NCBI GenBank assembly: GCA_003140215.1
Contig: PLJL01000001.1
Location: 267,283-331,282 of the forward strand
Source of the DNA: Vulcanimicrobiota bacterium
Lineage (GTDB): Bacteria; Vulcanimicrobiota; Vulcanimicrobiia; Vulcanimicrobiales; Vulcanimicrobiaceae
Direction of reading: 5' to 3'
DNA length: 64,000 nucleotides
Shown here piece by piece: positions 18,121 through 29,936 of this stretch (positions are counted from its first letter, which is position 1; the number at the start of each line of letters is the position of its first letter). The position numbers were made by a program, and so were the translations under genes. Under the pieces are notes generated by a model. The model saw nothing but the letters and a program-made list of their open reading frames with translations, was not told where the DNA came from and searched no databases.

Positions 18121-18244
18121 GGAACCTTCCTCCGGGACGGTGTCGGTGCGTACGATCGATCGCTACGCCTAATCTACTATTTCCATAAGAGTTTGTTCCA
18201 GCGAGAAAGATTAAATTTTTAGGTGTGGCTCGCGGAGCCCCCTC
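18121..18244 (-). promoter_or_regulatory. AT-rich upstream region of the fasciclin gene
   Basis: This 124-base gap is much richer in A+T than its surroundings. On the minus strand it shows GGAAC (near 18208) followed downstream by TAGATT (near 18177), loosely like an extracytoplasmic-function sigma promoter, and then the strong ribosome site of the fasciclin gene. Promoter location is likely; the sigma class is a weak guess. Confidence 0.4.
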
Positions 18245-18904
18245 TCAGTCGAACAGCGAGACCTGCTCGGGCTTCGTTTCCGGTGCCGCCGGCTCAGCCA
18301 GGCGCGTGCGGACGGCCTTGAGATCGGCCCACACGAGCTTCTTCACCTCGCTCATCGCGCCGCCGGTTTGGCGCAGGATGTAGGCCGGATGGAAGGTCGC
18401 GATCGTCGGGATCCCCTCGGGCCCCTCGAACCATTGACCGCGCTGCTTGGTGATCGAGAACCGCTCCCCCATGAAGGACTTCGCGGCCGGCGCCCCCAGG
18501 GCGAGGATGACCCGTGGCCGCACGATCGCGATCTGGGCGTCGAGGTAGGGGCGGCAATTGCGCATCTCGTCCGGGGTCGGCGGCCGGTTCGCCAGCCGTT
18601 GTCCGGTGTCGAGGGTCGGCCGGCACTTGACGGTGTTGCAGATGAACACGTCCTCGCGCGGCAGATCGATCGAGAGCAGCATCCGGTCGAGCAGCTCGCC
18701 GGCGCGGCCTACGAACGGGCGCCCCAGCTTGTCCTCGGTTTCTCCGGGACCCTCGCCGACGACCATCAGCGTCGCGCACGGGTCGCCCTCGCCGTAGACG
18801 GCATTGCGGCGCGTCGCGCCGATTCCGCAGGTTCGGCACCCTGCAACGACGCCGGCGGCACGATCGAGCTCGCGCTGCCGCCGCGCCCGCTCCTCCAAGC
18901 TCAC
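18245..18904 (-). CDS. Family 4 uracil-DNA glycosylase (Fe-S)
   Basis: A 219-residue type-4 UDG, which removes uracil from DNA. Motif 1 is GEGPGETEDKLGRPFVGRAGELLD (active-site region, about residues 50-73) and motif 2 is TFHPAYILR. Cys23, Cys26, Cys94 and Cys117 are placed to bind the family's [4Fe-4S] cluster; the spacing between the last pair is longer than usual because of a TLDTGQRLANR insertion. The C-terminal EQVSLFD resembles tails of proteins that bind the beta clamp, which is speculative. GTG start overlaps the stop of the upstream gene (GTGA), making it the last gene of the prfB operon. Confidence 0.94.
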   Translation of the reverse strand: MSLEERARRQRELDRAAGVVAGCRTCGIGATRRNAVYGEGDPCATLMVVGEGPGETEDKLGRPFVGRAGELLDRMLLSIDLPREDVFICNTVKCRPTLDTGQRLANRPPTPDEMRNCRPYLDAQIAIVRPRVILALGAPAAKSFMGERFSITKQRGQWFEGPEGIPTIATFHPAYILRQTGGAMSEVKKLVWADLKAVRTRLAEPAAPETKPEQVSLFD

Positions 18905-19257
18905 GGCGCCCGGCCCCGATGCGGCGCCGGCTCGAGCAGCACCGCTTCACCGAAGGCGAGCACGCGCGTCGCGCCGTCGGGGCCTTCGGAGGCCTGGAAC
19001 TGCAACCCGATCACGCCGTTGGCGCCCATCCCTTCGGCCTTGCGCAGCAGCACCTCGAGCGAATCCGAGCGCGTGCGTTCGGCGTCGGTGAGATACTCGA
19101 CCGGCGCCAAGCCGATCAGTTGACCGATGCTGCGGAAGGTCTGCTTGAGCACGTTGCGCGGCCGGCTGGCCTGGCCGTAGGCATAGCCGAACGAGCGCAC
19201 CACGCGATAGCCTTCGATGCGCTCGAACGTGGTGACGGCGTCCGGTGCGAGCGCCAC
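18901..19257 (-). CDS. YbjQ/UPF0145 family protein
   Basis: A 118-residue cytosolic protein with the features of the YbjQ (UPF0145) family: TTFERIEGYRVVRSFGYAYG at the N-terminus and MGANGVIGLQFQAS in the centre. The family is pentameric in structures but has no firm function. I place the start at GTG 19257, because it forms a TAGTG stop-start overlap with the glycosyltransferase gene and begins right at the domain; the longer open frame is antisense-like sequence. Its stop overlaps the UDG start. Position inside the prfB operon gives no obvious functional clue. Confidence 0.85.
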   Translation of the reverse strand: MALAPDAVTTFERIEGYRVVRSFGYAYGQASRPRNVLKQTFRSIGQLIGLAPVEYLTDAERTRSDSLEVLLRKAEGMGANGVIGLQFQASEGPDGATRVLAFGEAVLLEPAPHRGRAP

Positions 19258-20144
19258 TAGCGAAAGAGCCGGCGGCCCAGCACGACGGCGCACGCGACGG
19301 CGCCCGCGTAGAGCGCGTACCGCCCGACGAGCGCACCGACGAGGCTGTAGTACCACGCGCGCCCGTGGTGCTTGATCCAATACTTGCGCCGCGACGTCTG
19401 TTTGCGCTTCTCGACGTCGTACTGACCGCGCGCCGAGCCCATCCCCTCGTGGATCGCTTCGCTGGCTGGGACGTACCAGGTCTCCCAGCCCGCGCCGGCG
19501 GCGCGTTTGGCGAAGTCCACCTCTTCGTGATACAGAAAGAAGCGCTCGTCGAACGGCCCGATCGCGTCGAGCATCGTGCGCCGTATCGCCAGCGCCGCGC
19601 CGATCGTTAGATCGACGCGCTGCGGCACGGCGTAGTCGATCTCGCGCAGCCCGGCGCCGTTGGCCCAGCGACGCAGCACGGGCAGCTCGCCCCAGGCGCT
19701 CGAGCGCAAGAACGCTCCCGCCCAGGTATCGAACTCGCCGACGGACTGCTGGATCGTGCCGTCATAGTTGTCGATGCGCGACCCGCCGATACCGCAGCGC
19801 GGATGCGCATCCATGAACGCCACCATCTCCGCCAGCGCGCGATCCTTGAGCTCGGCGTCCGGGTTGAGCAAGAATACGTATTCCGCGGACGTCGCCGCGA
19901 ACGCGCGGTTGCAGGCCGCGGCGAAGCCCAGGTTCGCGCCGTTCTCGACGATTTGCACGCGGCCGCCGTAGCGCTCGGCGATGAACGCGCGCGAACCGTC
20001 GCTCGACCCGTTGTCGGAGACGACAACGTGTGCGAACTCCGGGTCGTGCCGGAGCTCGGTCAGCGCGAACACCGAATCGAGCGCGATCGCGATCTTGGAT
20101 TTGTCGTTCCAGCAGACGACAACGACATCCACCCGACTCGGCAC
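19257..20144 (-). CDS. Family 2 glycosyltransferase
   Basis: A 295-residue GT-A fold enzyme. The N-terminal nucleotide-binding region reads VDVVVVCWNDKSKIAIALDSV, with SDNGSSDGS and the acidic metal-binding stretch FLLNPDAEL. The acceptor side has the typical GAALAIRR and DERFFLYHEEVDFAKRA, as in rhamnosyl- and related transferases. A C-terminal hydrophobic stretch (about 265-290) may tether it to the membrane. GTG start lies six bases after the prfB stop. It probably decorates a cell-surface polysaccharide or lipid, but the sugar cannot be determined. It is unusual to find it directly after a translation factor gene. Confidence 0.93.
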   Translation of the reverse strand: MPSRVDVVVVCWNDKSKIAIALDSVFALTELRHDPEFAHVVVSDNGSSDGSRAFIAERYGGRVQIVENGANLGFAAACNRAFAATSAEYVFLLNPDAELKDRALAEMVAFMDAHPRCGIGGSRIDNYDGTIQQSVGEFDTWAGAFLRSSAWGELPVLRRWANGAGLREIDYAVPQRVDLTIGAALAIRRTMLDAIGPFDERFFLYHEEVDFAKRAAGAGWETWYVPASEAIHEGMGSARGQYDVEKRKQTSRRKYWIKHHGRAWYYSLVGALVGRYALYAGAVACAVVLGRRLFR

Positions 20145-20150
20145 GGATCG

Positions 20151-21276
20151 CTACACCGACACGTTGGGCGGCGGCGAGAACTTGTTGCGGTTCTGCAAGT
20201 AGGGCCAAATGAATCCGTCGAGGTCGCCCTCGAGCACCGCCTGCGCGCTGCCGGTCTCGACGTTGGTGCGTACGTCTTTCACCAGCTGGTACGGGTGCAG
20301 CACGTAGTTGCGGATCTGCGAGCCCCACTCGTTGGCCATCCGCTCGCCGCGCAGCTCGGTGAGCTTGGCCTCTTGCTCCTCGCGCGCGCGTTGCACCAAC
20401 TTGGCGCGCAGGATGTTGAGCGCGACGTCGCGGTTCTGCATCTGCGAGCGCTCTTGCTGCGAGGCGACGATGATCCCGGTCGGCAGGTGGGAGATCCGGA
20501 TCGCCGACTCGGTCTTGTTCACGTATTGCCCGCCCGCACCGCTGGCCTTGAACGTCTCGACCTTGAGGTCTTCGGACTTGATCTCGACGTCGCCGGCTTC
20601 GTCTTCTTCCATCTCGGGGATGACGTCGACTTCGGCGAACGAGGTTTGGCGGCGGCCTTGATTGTCGAACGGTGAGATGCGCACCAGCCGGTGCACGCCG
20701 CGCTCGCTCTCGAGCATCCCGTACGCGTGCTTGCCGCGGATGATGAACGTGATCGAGCGCAAGCCCGCTTCATCGCCCGGCGCTTCTTCCACGACGTGCG
20801 TCTCGTAGCCGTGATTCTCGGCCCAGCGCAAGTACATCCGCCCGAGCATCTGGGTCCAGTCCGCGGCGTCGGTCCCTCCGGCGCCGGCGCGAATCGTCAC
20901 GATCGCGCCGTGCGAGTCGTACGGGCGGTCGAAGTTGGCCGCCATCTCGAGCTCGTCGAGCGCCCCGGTGGCGCGCGCGATCATCGCGTCGGCCTCGGCC
21001 TCGGCGCCTTCTTCATCGCCGAGCACGTCGAGGGTCTCCGCGGCGTCGGTGAGCGCGGCGTGGACCGCATCGATGGCGTCGAGATCGGAGCGCAGCTCGG
21101 CGATCCGCTTCATGACCCCGCGCGCCTTGTCCGGGTCGCCCCAAAAATCGTCGGCGCGCGACCGCGCCTCGAGCTCGGCTACGCTGCGCCGTTTGGTAGC
21201 GTCGTCAAAGACGCACCTCGAGCGCGCTCAAGCGCTCGCGGGCCCGGTCGATGGCGGCGGATTGGGCGTCGGACAC
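20151..21276 (-). CDS. prfB: Peptide chain release factor 2 (with programmed +1 frameshift)
   Basis: RF2 terminates translation at UGA and UAA. The main frame (20151-21113 and upstream) has the codon-recognition SPF in VRISPFDNQGRRQTS and the catalytic GGQ in ASGAGGQYVNKTESAIRI. Upstream lies a 23-codon leader starting at GTG 21276 that ends in CTT TGA C, the classic RF2 autoregulatory site. Shifting +1 there continues as DDATKRRSVAELEARSRADDFW into the main body, with all expected N-terminal homology. The full protein is thus about 374 residues, as usual for RF2. When RF2 is scarce, ribosomes pause at the in-frame UGA and shift, raising RF2. It leads the operon with the glycosyltransferase, YbjQ-like and UDG genes. 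Confidence 0.96.
21204..21219 (-). promoter_or_regulatory. RF2 programmed +1 frameshift site
   Basis: On the minus strand the sequence is GAGGTG CGT CTT TGA C: a Shine-Dalgarno-like stimulator (21219-21214), three bases, then the slippery CTT (21210-21208), the in-frame TGA (21207-21205) and C (21204). The spacing equals that of the well-studied E. coli prfB site. The shifted frame restores homologous RF2 sequence, which confirms it. Confidence 0.93.
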
Positions 21277-21309
21277 GGGGACTGCGGTTCTGCGGAGCCC
21301 GATTTCACC

Positions 21310-22338
21310 CTACCGCCGCAGCTTGTGAGCGACCTTGCGTACGGTCTGGGCGAGGGCCTCGCGGGGTGACTCCGGCAAAACCGCGTACGGCCCAGCGACG
21401 CGCGCGAGGGCGTGGCAGATGCCGCCGAGCGGACGGATTGCTCGCAAGCCGTCGCCGCAGTGGGGAAAGACGACCGGCGTGCCGTCGAGCGAGGGAACGA
21501 TCCACTGCCCAGTGCGGACGTCGCGCAGGTGGCTCACCGCATAGCGCCCTTCGCTGCGGCGCGAGAACATCGGCCTGAACGGCACGGAGCCCGTGAAGTA
21601 GTAGTGCGTCACCTGGCTCTTACGGGTGCGGGTGCGGTCGTCGCGCGGCGAGCCGCCGTGCAAGAGGTTTGCAGACCAGATCAGGAACGTACCGCGCGCA
21701 ATCGCCAACTCGTACATCCGAAATCCGCTTTCGCGCGCCAGCGCCGCGATGCGCTCTTCATACAGGGTGTACGAGGTACGCGTGTTCGGGTTCGCCCACC
21801 CCAGGGCACCGACGACCGGCGGGACGCCCAGGTCCTCGTAGTCGAGCTCGGGCAGCTTCTGCGAACCTGGAAAGTAGTGCAGCGGGCCTTGGCGCAGCGT
21901 GACGTCCTCGAGCGCCATCCACACGCCACACATGAATCCCGTCGGCAGCGACGAGAAGTGGATCGTGTCGCTGTGCGTGCGCTGCTCGGTGCCGCTCAAG
22001 AAGTTGAGCGTCTGGAACGGAAACGGCTCGCGCCCGTAGAGCACGCGCAGCACGTCGAGCACCGCAGGATGCGTCGCGATCGCGTGGACGGCGGGATCGT
22101 CGCTCCACGCGTCCTGCGCGCGGCCGGAGCCGTCGCTGCCGAAGTGCGCGGCGAGCCGCGTCCAGATCCCGTCGGCGTCGATCTCGTCCAGCACGCGGGC
22201 GTCCTCGACCACGAGGAAGCCGTCGCGCCGGTAGGCGTCGACGAGCGCACGTTCGCGCGAACTCAAGCCGCGCCGGTCGGCCTCGGCCTCCCAGTCCTCA
22301 CGCTCGTGCCACGGGCGGGTGGCGGGAAACGTCGTCAC
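21310..22338 (-). CDS. Phytanoyl-CoA dioxygenase (PhyH) family oxygenase
   Basis: A 342-residue Fe(II)/2-oxoglutarate-dependent oxygenase-like protein. The iron-binding triad is visible as HSD in EQRTHSDTIHF and a distal His in NLLHGGSPRD. LEDVTLRQGPLHYFPGSQKLPEL matches the PhyH core. The start at GTG 22338 is chosen since the frame further upstream (to 22860) is antisense shadow of the neighbouring amidohydrolase gene. Its substrate is unknown; related bacterial proteins hydroxylate small natural-product or lipid-like molecules. It is divergent from the amidohydrolase gene with a 39-base gap, so the two may share control. Confidence 0.87.
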   Translation of the reverse strand: MTTFPATRPWHEREDWEAEADRRGLSSRERALVDAYRRDGFLVVEDARVLDEIDADGIWTRLAAHFGSDGSGRAQDAWSDDPAVHAIATHPAVLDVLRVLYGREPFPFQTLNFLSGTEQRTHSDTIHFSSLPTGFMCGVWMALEDVTLRQGPLHYFPGSQKLPELDYEDLGVPPVVGALGWANPNTRTSYTLYEERIAALARESGFRMYELAIARGTFLIWSANLLHGGSPRDDRTRTRKSQVTHYYFTGSVPFRPMFSRRSEGRYAVSHLRDVRTGQWIVPSLDGTPVVFPHCGDGLRAIRPLGGICHALARVAGPYAVLPESPREALAQTVRKVAHKLRR

Positions 22339-22377
22339 GCTTGAGGTGTTTCGCGCCCGGGCTCGGAACACCGCCGC

Positions 22378-23589
22378 GTGAGCCTGCCGATTCTGCTGCG
22401 CCCCGACGCCGTTTTCGACGGCGAGCATCGGCACGCCGGCTGGTCGGTCCTGGTCGAAGGCGAGCGCATCGTCGCCGCCGGCCGCGACATCACGGGCCCA
22501 CCGGGGACGCGCGAGATCGGTCTCTCCGGCGCGACCGTGCTGCCCGGGCTCATCGACCTGCACTCGCACGTGCTGCTGCACCCTTATGCCGAGCGCGCTT
22601 GGGCGGATCAGGTGCTGCGCGACCCCGAGGCATTGCGCGTCGCGCGCGCCGTGATGGCCCTGCGGCGCACGCTGGCGGCGGGTTTCACCACCTTGCGCGA
22701 CCTGGGAACCGAAGGCGCCGGCGAAGCCGACGTCGGCCTGCGGCGGGCCATCGACGAAGGCGTGATCCCGGGTCCGCGGCTGATCTGCGTGACGCGCGCG
22801 ATCGTCGCCCGCGGCACCTACGGCCCGAGCGGTTTCGCGTCGACCTGCTGCGTGCCGCAAGGAGCCGAAGAAGTCGACGGCCCCGAGTCGATCCTACGCG
22901 TCACGCGAATGCAGATCGCGCGCGGTGCGGACTGGATCAAGGTCTACGCCGACTATCGTTTCGGGCCGGGCGGCGATGCCCGGCCGACGTTCTCGCAAGA
23001 CGAGCTTGCGTCGATCGTGCGCGTCGCGCACGACGCAGGCATCCCGGTGGCGGCGCACGCGACGACCGCCGAAGGGATGCGGCGCGCGGCGCTGGCCGGC
23101 GTGCAGACGATCGAGCACGGAAATGAGGGAACGCTGGAGGTCTTCGAGCTGCTGGCGGAGCGCGGCGTCGCCTACGTGCCGACCCTCGCGGCGTACGAGA
23201 CCCTCGAACGGATCCGCGGCCTGGGCCCCGACCATCCGGCGGTCGTGGCAAAGCGTGCGGCGTTTGCCGCCGCCCGCTGCAGCGGCGTCACGATCGCCAA
23301 CGGCAGCGATGTCGGAGTCTTCGCGCACGGCGACAACGCACGCGAGCTGGAGCTCTTGACCGAGCACGGCCTGACCCCGCTCGAAGCGCTGCGGGCCGCG
23401 ACCTCGACGGCGGCTCGGGTTCTACGGCGAGACGACCTTGGTCGCATCTGCGCCGGCGCCCGCGCCGACCTCATCGCCGTCGCCGGCGACCCGGTCGCCG
23501 GCATCGGCGCGCTGCGCTCCGTTCGGCTCGTCCTCAAGGACGGCGTTGACGGGCCCCCGGACGCCGCCGTTGAACGAAAGGCGGTCTAG
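22378..23589 (+). CDS. Metal-dependent amidohydrolase (imidazolonepropionase-like)
   Basis: A 403-residue amidohydrolase-superfamily enzyme. Metal ligands are visible in order: LHSH (His62, His64), the possible carboxylated Lys in DWIKVYADYRF, AAHATTAEG, TIEHGNEG and the catalytic-type Asp in NGSDVG. The small N- and C-terminal beta strands, ending near RSVRLVLKDG, form the usual composite sandwich domain. Related enzymes hydrolyse cyclic amides or Xaa-Pro-type peptides; the substrate here is unknown. GTG start at 22378. Its stop is 40 bases before the secretin start. Confidence 0.9.
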   Translation: MSLPILLRPDAVFDGEHRHAGWSVLVEGERIVAAGRDITGPPGTREIGLSGATVLPGLIDLHSHVLLHPYAERAWADQVLRDPEALRVARAVMALRRTLAAGFTTLRDLGTEGAGEADVGLRRAIDEGVIPGPRLICVTRAIVARGTYGPSGFASTCCVPQGAEEVDGPESILRVTRMQIARGADWIKVYADYRFGPGGDARPTFSQDELASIVRVAHDAGIPVAAHATTAEGMRRAALAGVQTIEHGNEGTLEVFELLAERGVAYVPTLAAYETLERIRGLGPDHPAVVAKRAAFAAARCSGVTIANGSDVGVFAHGDNARELELLTEHGLTPLEALRAATSTAARVLRRDDLGRICAGARADLIAVAGDPVAGIGALRSVRLVLKDGVDGPPDAAVERKAV

Positions 23590-23629
23590 CACACACCGGA
23601 TTTCTGACACGTTGCCGAAAGAGGACCGG

Positions 23630-26293
23630 GTGGGATCGATCCAAGAGCGTCCCCAGACGAACGCGGCTTTTCGGCGTGCGGGCGCTGCCGTGGCGGCGCT
23701 CGCGGTCGCTGCGGCTTGCCTATCGTCAGGGGTGGGCGCAGCCCCGTCGGTCCCGAAGCGAATCCAGCTCGTCGCGCACGACGAGCCGGTCCGAGACGTC
23801 TTGCTGCGCCTGGGGGAGATGGCCCGCCTCAACGTCGCCATCGCCGACGACGTCAGGGGCAACGTCAACGTCTCGCTTCACGACGCCACCCCGGACGAAG
23901 CGGTCCGCGCGGTGTGCTCGCAGCTGCGCCTGCGCTGCGTGCACGATGGCCGCACGCTCGCCGTCTCGGTCGAGTCCAACGCCGTCGTTCCCCTGACGAT
24001 CGTGCCGGCGGCGCGGGCCGCACAGATCGTGCGCTCGCTCTATCCGCGGCTCTCCGTGCGACCGGACGCGGCCTCCAACGCGCTGATCCTCGCCGGTTCG
24101 GCGGCCGACATCGCGGGAGCGCGAGCGATCCTGAGCGGACTCGACGTCCGCGACGCGAGCAAACCCACGACCGAGGCGATCACGCTGCGGACGCAGCCTG
24201 CCGCGGCGGTGGCGGATCGGCTGCGCGCGCTCTACCCGGCCGCCAAGATCACGCTGGTGTCGCGTTCGACGATGCTGGTCAACGCATCCGGGCCGGATCT
24301 CACCCAGATCAAAGCTCTCGTCGGGAGCATCGACGCGGCGACCGCGCCGCCCACGGTCATGCCGATCGCGAGCGATGCGATCAAGGTTCAGCAACGGCGT
24401 CCCAAAGATATCGCGCGCGCGGTGAGCGCCCAGGTCCCGCGCGTGCATGCCGCAGTTTCCGGTTCAACGATCACGTTGAGCGGCTCGCCCGAAGACGTGA
24501 CCCGCGCGCGCCTGCTCATCGGCCAGCTCGACGTGCCCGAGTTCGGGACGCGCTACGTGCAGATCTACCGGCTCAGGAACGTCGATGCGAAGTCGGTCGC
24601 CGAGTTGATCCAACGCTCTTTCCCGACCGTGAGCATCACGGTCGATGCGAGCCTCAACGCGCTGTCGGTCACGGCCACCGCCGGCGACCAGCAGCGCATC
24701 GCCGACGGCGTCGCGCGGCTCGACGGAACCACCGGCGGGCCGGCGTCGACGGGCGAACCCGGCAACACCGTGGTTGCTCAAGGCGGCCCGATGGCGCACG
24801 AAGTGATCCAGCTGCAGTCGATCGTCCCCAACAGCGGGTACGGGAACTCGACCTCGCCCCAAGACATCGCGACGGCCGTCCAGCAGGCGCTTGCGGTCTC
24901 CAGCCCCGACCTGCGCGTGGTCGTCCCCAACGGCACCCAACAGATCATCCTCACCGGCAGCCCGCAGAGCGTGCGCGCGGCGAAGGATCTCATCGCCGAG
25001 CTCGACATCGTGCCGCAGTCGGTGGTGCTCGACACCGAGATCCTCGAGCTCGACGAGACCAGCTCGCGAAATCTCGGTTTGCAGCTGGGCACGACCTCGA
25101 TCGGAACGACCTTCAGCGAAATCCAACCCACACCCGACCCGAACACCGGCGTCCCCGGCCGGCTGATCCGTCTGCAGCCGCTCACCCGCACCGGGCTCAG
25201 CTTTCAGGCCCAGGTGAACCTGCTCATCCAGAACGGGAACGCGCGCGTGCTCGCCGATCCCCGCATCACCACGCTTTCGGGACGCACCGCGACGATCCGA
25301 GCGGGCGACTCGATCAGCATTCTCACCACGGTCGGCGGCGGCTCGGGGACCGTCGCCACCACGCAGCTGCAAACGTTCCAGACCGGCGTCACGCTCGACA
25401 TCACGCCGATCATCACCAACAACGGCGAGCTCAGCGTCGCCCTGCACCCGGTCGTGAACTCACTAGGCGGCTTTCTGAGCGGCGTCCCGCAAATCTCCAC
25501 CCGCGACACGCAAACGACGGTACACCTGCGCGACAACGAGACGCTGGTGATCGGCGGCCTGATCCAGGAGACGGCGCAGCGCACCGAGAGCAAGATCCCG
25601 CTGCTCGGCGACCTGCCGCTGCTGGGGCGCGCGTTTCGCAATCAGAATACGACCACCACCCGCAACGAGCTCATCATCGTGGTGACGCCGCACCTGCTCA
25701 GCGGTTCGTCGACGACGACCGTCCCGACCGCCGCTGGAACCACGGGCATTCCGACGCCGCGCCCGCTCCCCACGCTGCCGCCGAGTACGCGATTTCCGAG
25801 CGCGCGGCCGGCGGCCGCGCCGACCCCGACTCCGGGTCCGGCTGCGTCCACGGGGCGCGACAGCAAAGCCGCCGCGCCGGGAGCAACCGGCAGCACGACG
25901 CCGACGCCCATCGCGACGCCGAGCGCGTTCGCCCAAGCGAACGTCTACGTCTACGGCTCGCCGCCGCCGAGCACGTACGCCGGCCCGGGCGATGCGCCGC
26001 AGATCTTTTACGCGATGCTCTCGCCGACCGTGTTGACGCCCAACGCGAGGATCAAAATCAGCGCGATCGTGACCACCAACGTGCAGAAGCTGACGATCTC
26101 GGCCGGTCCGACCTCGATCGGGCTCTCACCGGTCGGTTCGGGGACGTGGCAAGCCGTGTTCGCTGCGAATACGCTCAACTTGCCGCCGACCGCCACGACC
26201 CTGCAACTCACCTTGACCGCGTCACGCGGCGACGGTCAGAGTGCGAGCATCCAGCTGCCCGTCTCGCTGATGCGCGACCAGCCGGTGCTGTAG
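23630..26293 (+). CDS. Secretin, type IV pilus/type II secretion-type (PilQ/GspD-like)
   Basis: An 887-residue outer-membrane secretin. A signal-like hydrophobic stretch (about 12-38) is followed by an STN domain (residues 40-105) and several N1-like repeats, for example PLTIVPAARAAQIVRSLYPRL and YRLRNVDAKSVAELIQRSFP. The secretin barrel (about 470-700) has the family signature VIGGLIQETAQ...KIPLLGDLPLLGRAF and VVTPHLLSG. A Pro/Thr/Ala-rich linker follows and the last ~110 residues form an extra beta-rich domain. The GTG at 23630 follows AAGAGGA; earlier frame belongs to the amidohydrolase region. No pilM/N/O/P genes are adjacent, so pilus versus secretion function is open. Confidence 0.92.
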   Translation: MGSIQERPQTNAAFRRAGAAVAALAVAAACLSSGVGAAPSVPKRIQLVAHDEPVRDVLLRLGEMARLNVAIADDVRGNVNVSLHDATPDEAVRAVCSQLRLRCVHDGRTLAVSVESNAVVPLTIVPAARAAQIVRSLYPRLSVRPDAASNALILAGSAADIAGARAILSGLDVRDASKPTTEAITLRTQPAAAVADRLRALYPAAKITLVSRSTMLVNASGPDLTQIKALVGSIDAATAPPTVMPIASDAIKVQQRRPKDIARAVSAQVPRVHAAVSGSTITLSGSPEDVTRARLLIGQLDVPEFGTRYVQIYRLRNVDAKSVAELIQRSFPTVSITVDASLNALSVTATAGDQQRIADGVARLDGTTGGPASTGEPGNTVVAQGGPMAHEVIQLQSIVPNSGYGNSTSPQDIATAVQQALAVSSPDLRVVVPNGTQQIILTGSPQSVRAAKDLIAELDIVPQSVVLDTEILELDETSSRNLGLQLGTTSIGTTFSEIQPTPDPNTGVPGRLIRLQPLTRTGLSFQAQVNLLIQNGNARVLADPRITTLSGRTATIRAGDSISILTTVGGGSGTVATTQLQTFQTGVTLDITPIITNNGELSVALHPVVNSLGGFLSGVPQISTRDTQTTVHLRDNETLVIGGLIQETAQRTESKIPLLGDLPLLGRAFRNQNTTTTRNELIIVVTPHLLSGSSTTTVPTAAGTTGIPTPRPLPTLPPSTRFPSARPAAAPTPTPGPAASTGRDSKAAAPGATGSTTPTPIATPSAFAQANVYVYGSPPPSTYAGPGDAPQIFYAMLSPTVLTPNARIKISAIVTTNVQKLTISAGPTSIGLSPVGSGTWQAVFAANTLNLPPTATTLQLTLTASRGDGQSASIQLPVSLMRDQPVL

Positions 26294-26306
26294 CTCCCGC
26301 CGGCGC

Positions 26307-29036
<2,730 letters not shown>

Positions 29037-29111
29037 ACTTGACTACAACCGTTCGCCGCGCAGGACGGTTCCTCCCGAGGCGCAGGCTGCTACCGCGCTC
29101 GCGGCGCGCGG

Positions 29112-29933
29112 TTACTCCAGCGGCAGCCGCGCCGGGCGGTTGAGCTGCTCGGCCGACGTCCGGCGCAGCAGCGCGCCCACCGTAACGAACGCGTACCCCG
29201 CCCGGCGAAAGCGGCCGACGATCTGGGGCAACGCCGCGATGGTCGCCTGGCGCCCGCTGTGCAGCAGCAGGATCTCGGGGGCCCGCGCACGCCGCAGCAC
29301 GTGATCGCGGATCTCCGCGGCGCCGATCGAGCGCCAGTCGCCCGGATCGTCACTCCACAGGATCGTGTCGTAGCCGGCCGCTTGGGCCGCTCGGATGGTC
29401 GCAAGCGTGAAGCGCCCGTGCGGCGGCCGGAACAAGCGCCGCTCCGCGGGGTCCGGCGCGATGCGCTCCAGGGCGGCGGCGCCGGCCTGCAGCTCGGCTT
29501 GCACCGCGCGGTCCCCGAGCTGGTCGAGGTTCGGGTGGGTCAGCGTATGGTCGGCGATCTCGTTGCCGCCCGCCGCGATCGCGCGGGTCAGGTCGGGGAA
29601 CTGCTCGGCGTCGCGACCGATGAGGAAAAACGTCGCCGGCACCCCGAGATCGCGCAGCGTCTGCAGGAGCAGCGGCGTCTCCACCGGATATGGGCCGTCG
29701 TCGAAGCTCAACGCGATGAGCCGGGGCCGGGAGTCGGCGGAGACCGGGCGCCCGACCCGGTCGACGACCCGCGCCGCGAGCGAGGGGCGCAGCAGCGCCG
29801 CGGCGTCCGCGCCGCGCAGCACCACCACCGGCCGCAACAGCACGTCGAAGCGCAGCCAGACCCACAGCGCGGCGCAGCTCAGAACGATGACCGCGAGCGC
29901 GAGCAGCGCCGCCTTGCGCCCCGGGCGTCGCAC
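29112..29933 (-). CDS. Membrane-anchored polysaccharide deacetylase (NodB domain)
   Basis: A 273-residue CE4-type deacetylase anchored by an N-terminal membrane helix (about 8-28), so the catalytic domain faces the periplasm. NodB motifs are in order: SFDDGPY (motif 1), DHTLTHPNL (motif 2, metal-binding His), RPPHGRFT (motif 3), DPGDW (motif 4) and LLHSGRQ (motif 5). Likely substrate is peptidoglycan or another N-acetylated glycan. The GTG start is three bases from the LCP stop, so it is co-translated with that wall-polymer gene, consistent with a shared role in envelope assembly. Confidence 0.93.
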   Translation of the reverse strand: MRRPGRKAALLALAVIVLSCAALWVWLRFDVLLRPVVVLRGADAAALLRPSLAARVVDRVGRPVSADSRPRLIALSFDDGPYPVETPLLLQTLRDLGVPATFFLIGRDAEQFPDLTRAIAAGGNEIADHTLTHPNLDQLGDRAVQAELQAGAAALERIAPDPAERRLFRPPHGRFTLATIRAAQAAGYDTILWSDDPGDWRSIGAAEIRDHVLRRARAPEILLLHSGRQATIAALPQIVGRFRRAGYAFVTVGALLRRTSAEQLNRPARLPLE

Positions 29934-29936
29934 CCG

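Noticed and set aside
26294-26306. GGCGCC repeats between secretin and secA considered as a terminator
   Set aside because: The palindromic arms are short, and the stop of secA lies within the repeat; no U-run, so no firm terminator call.
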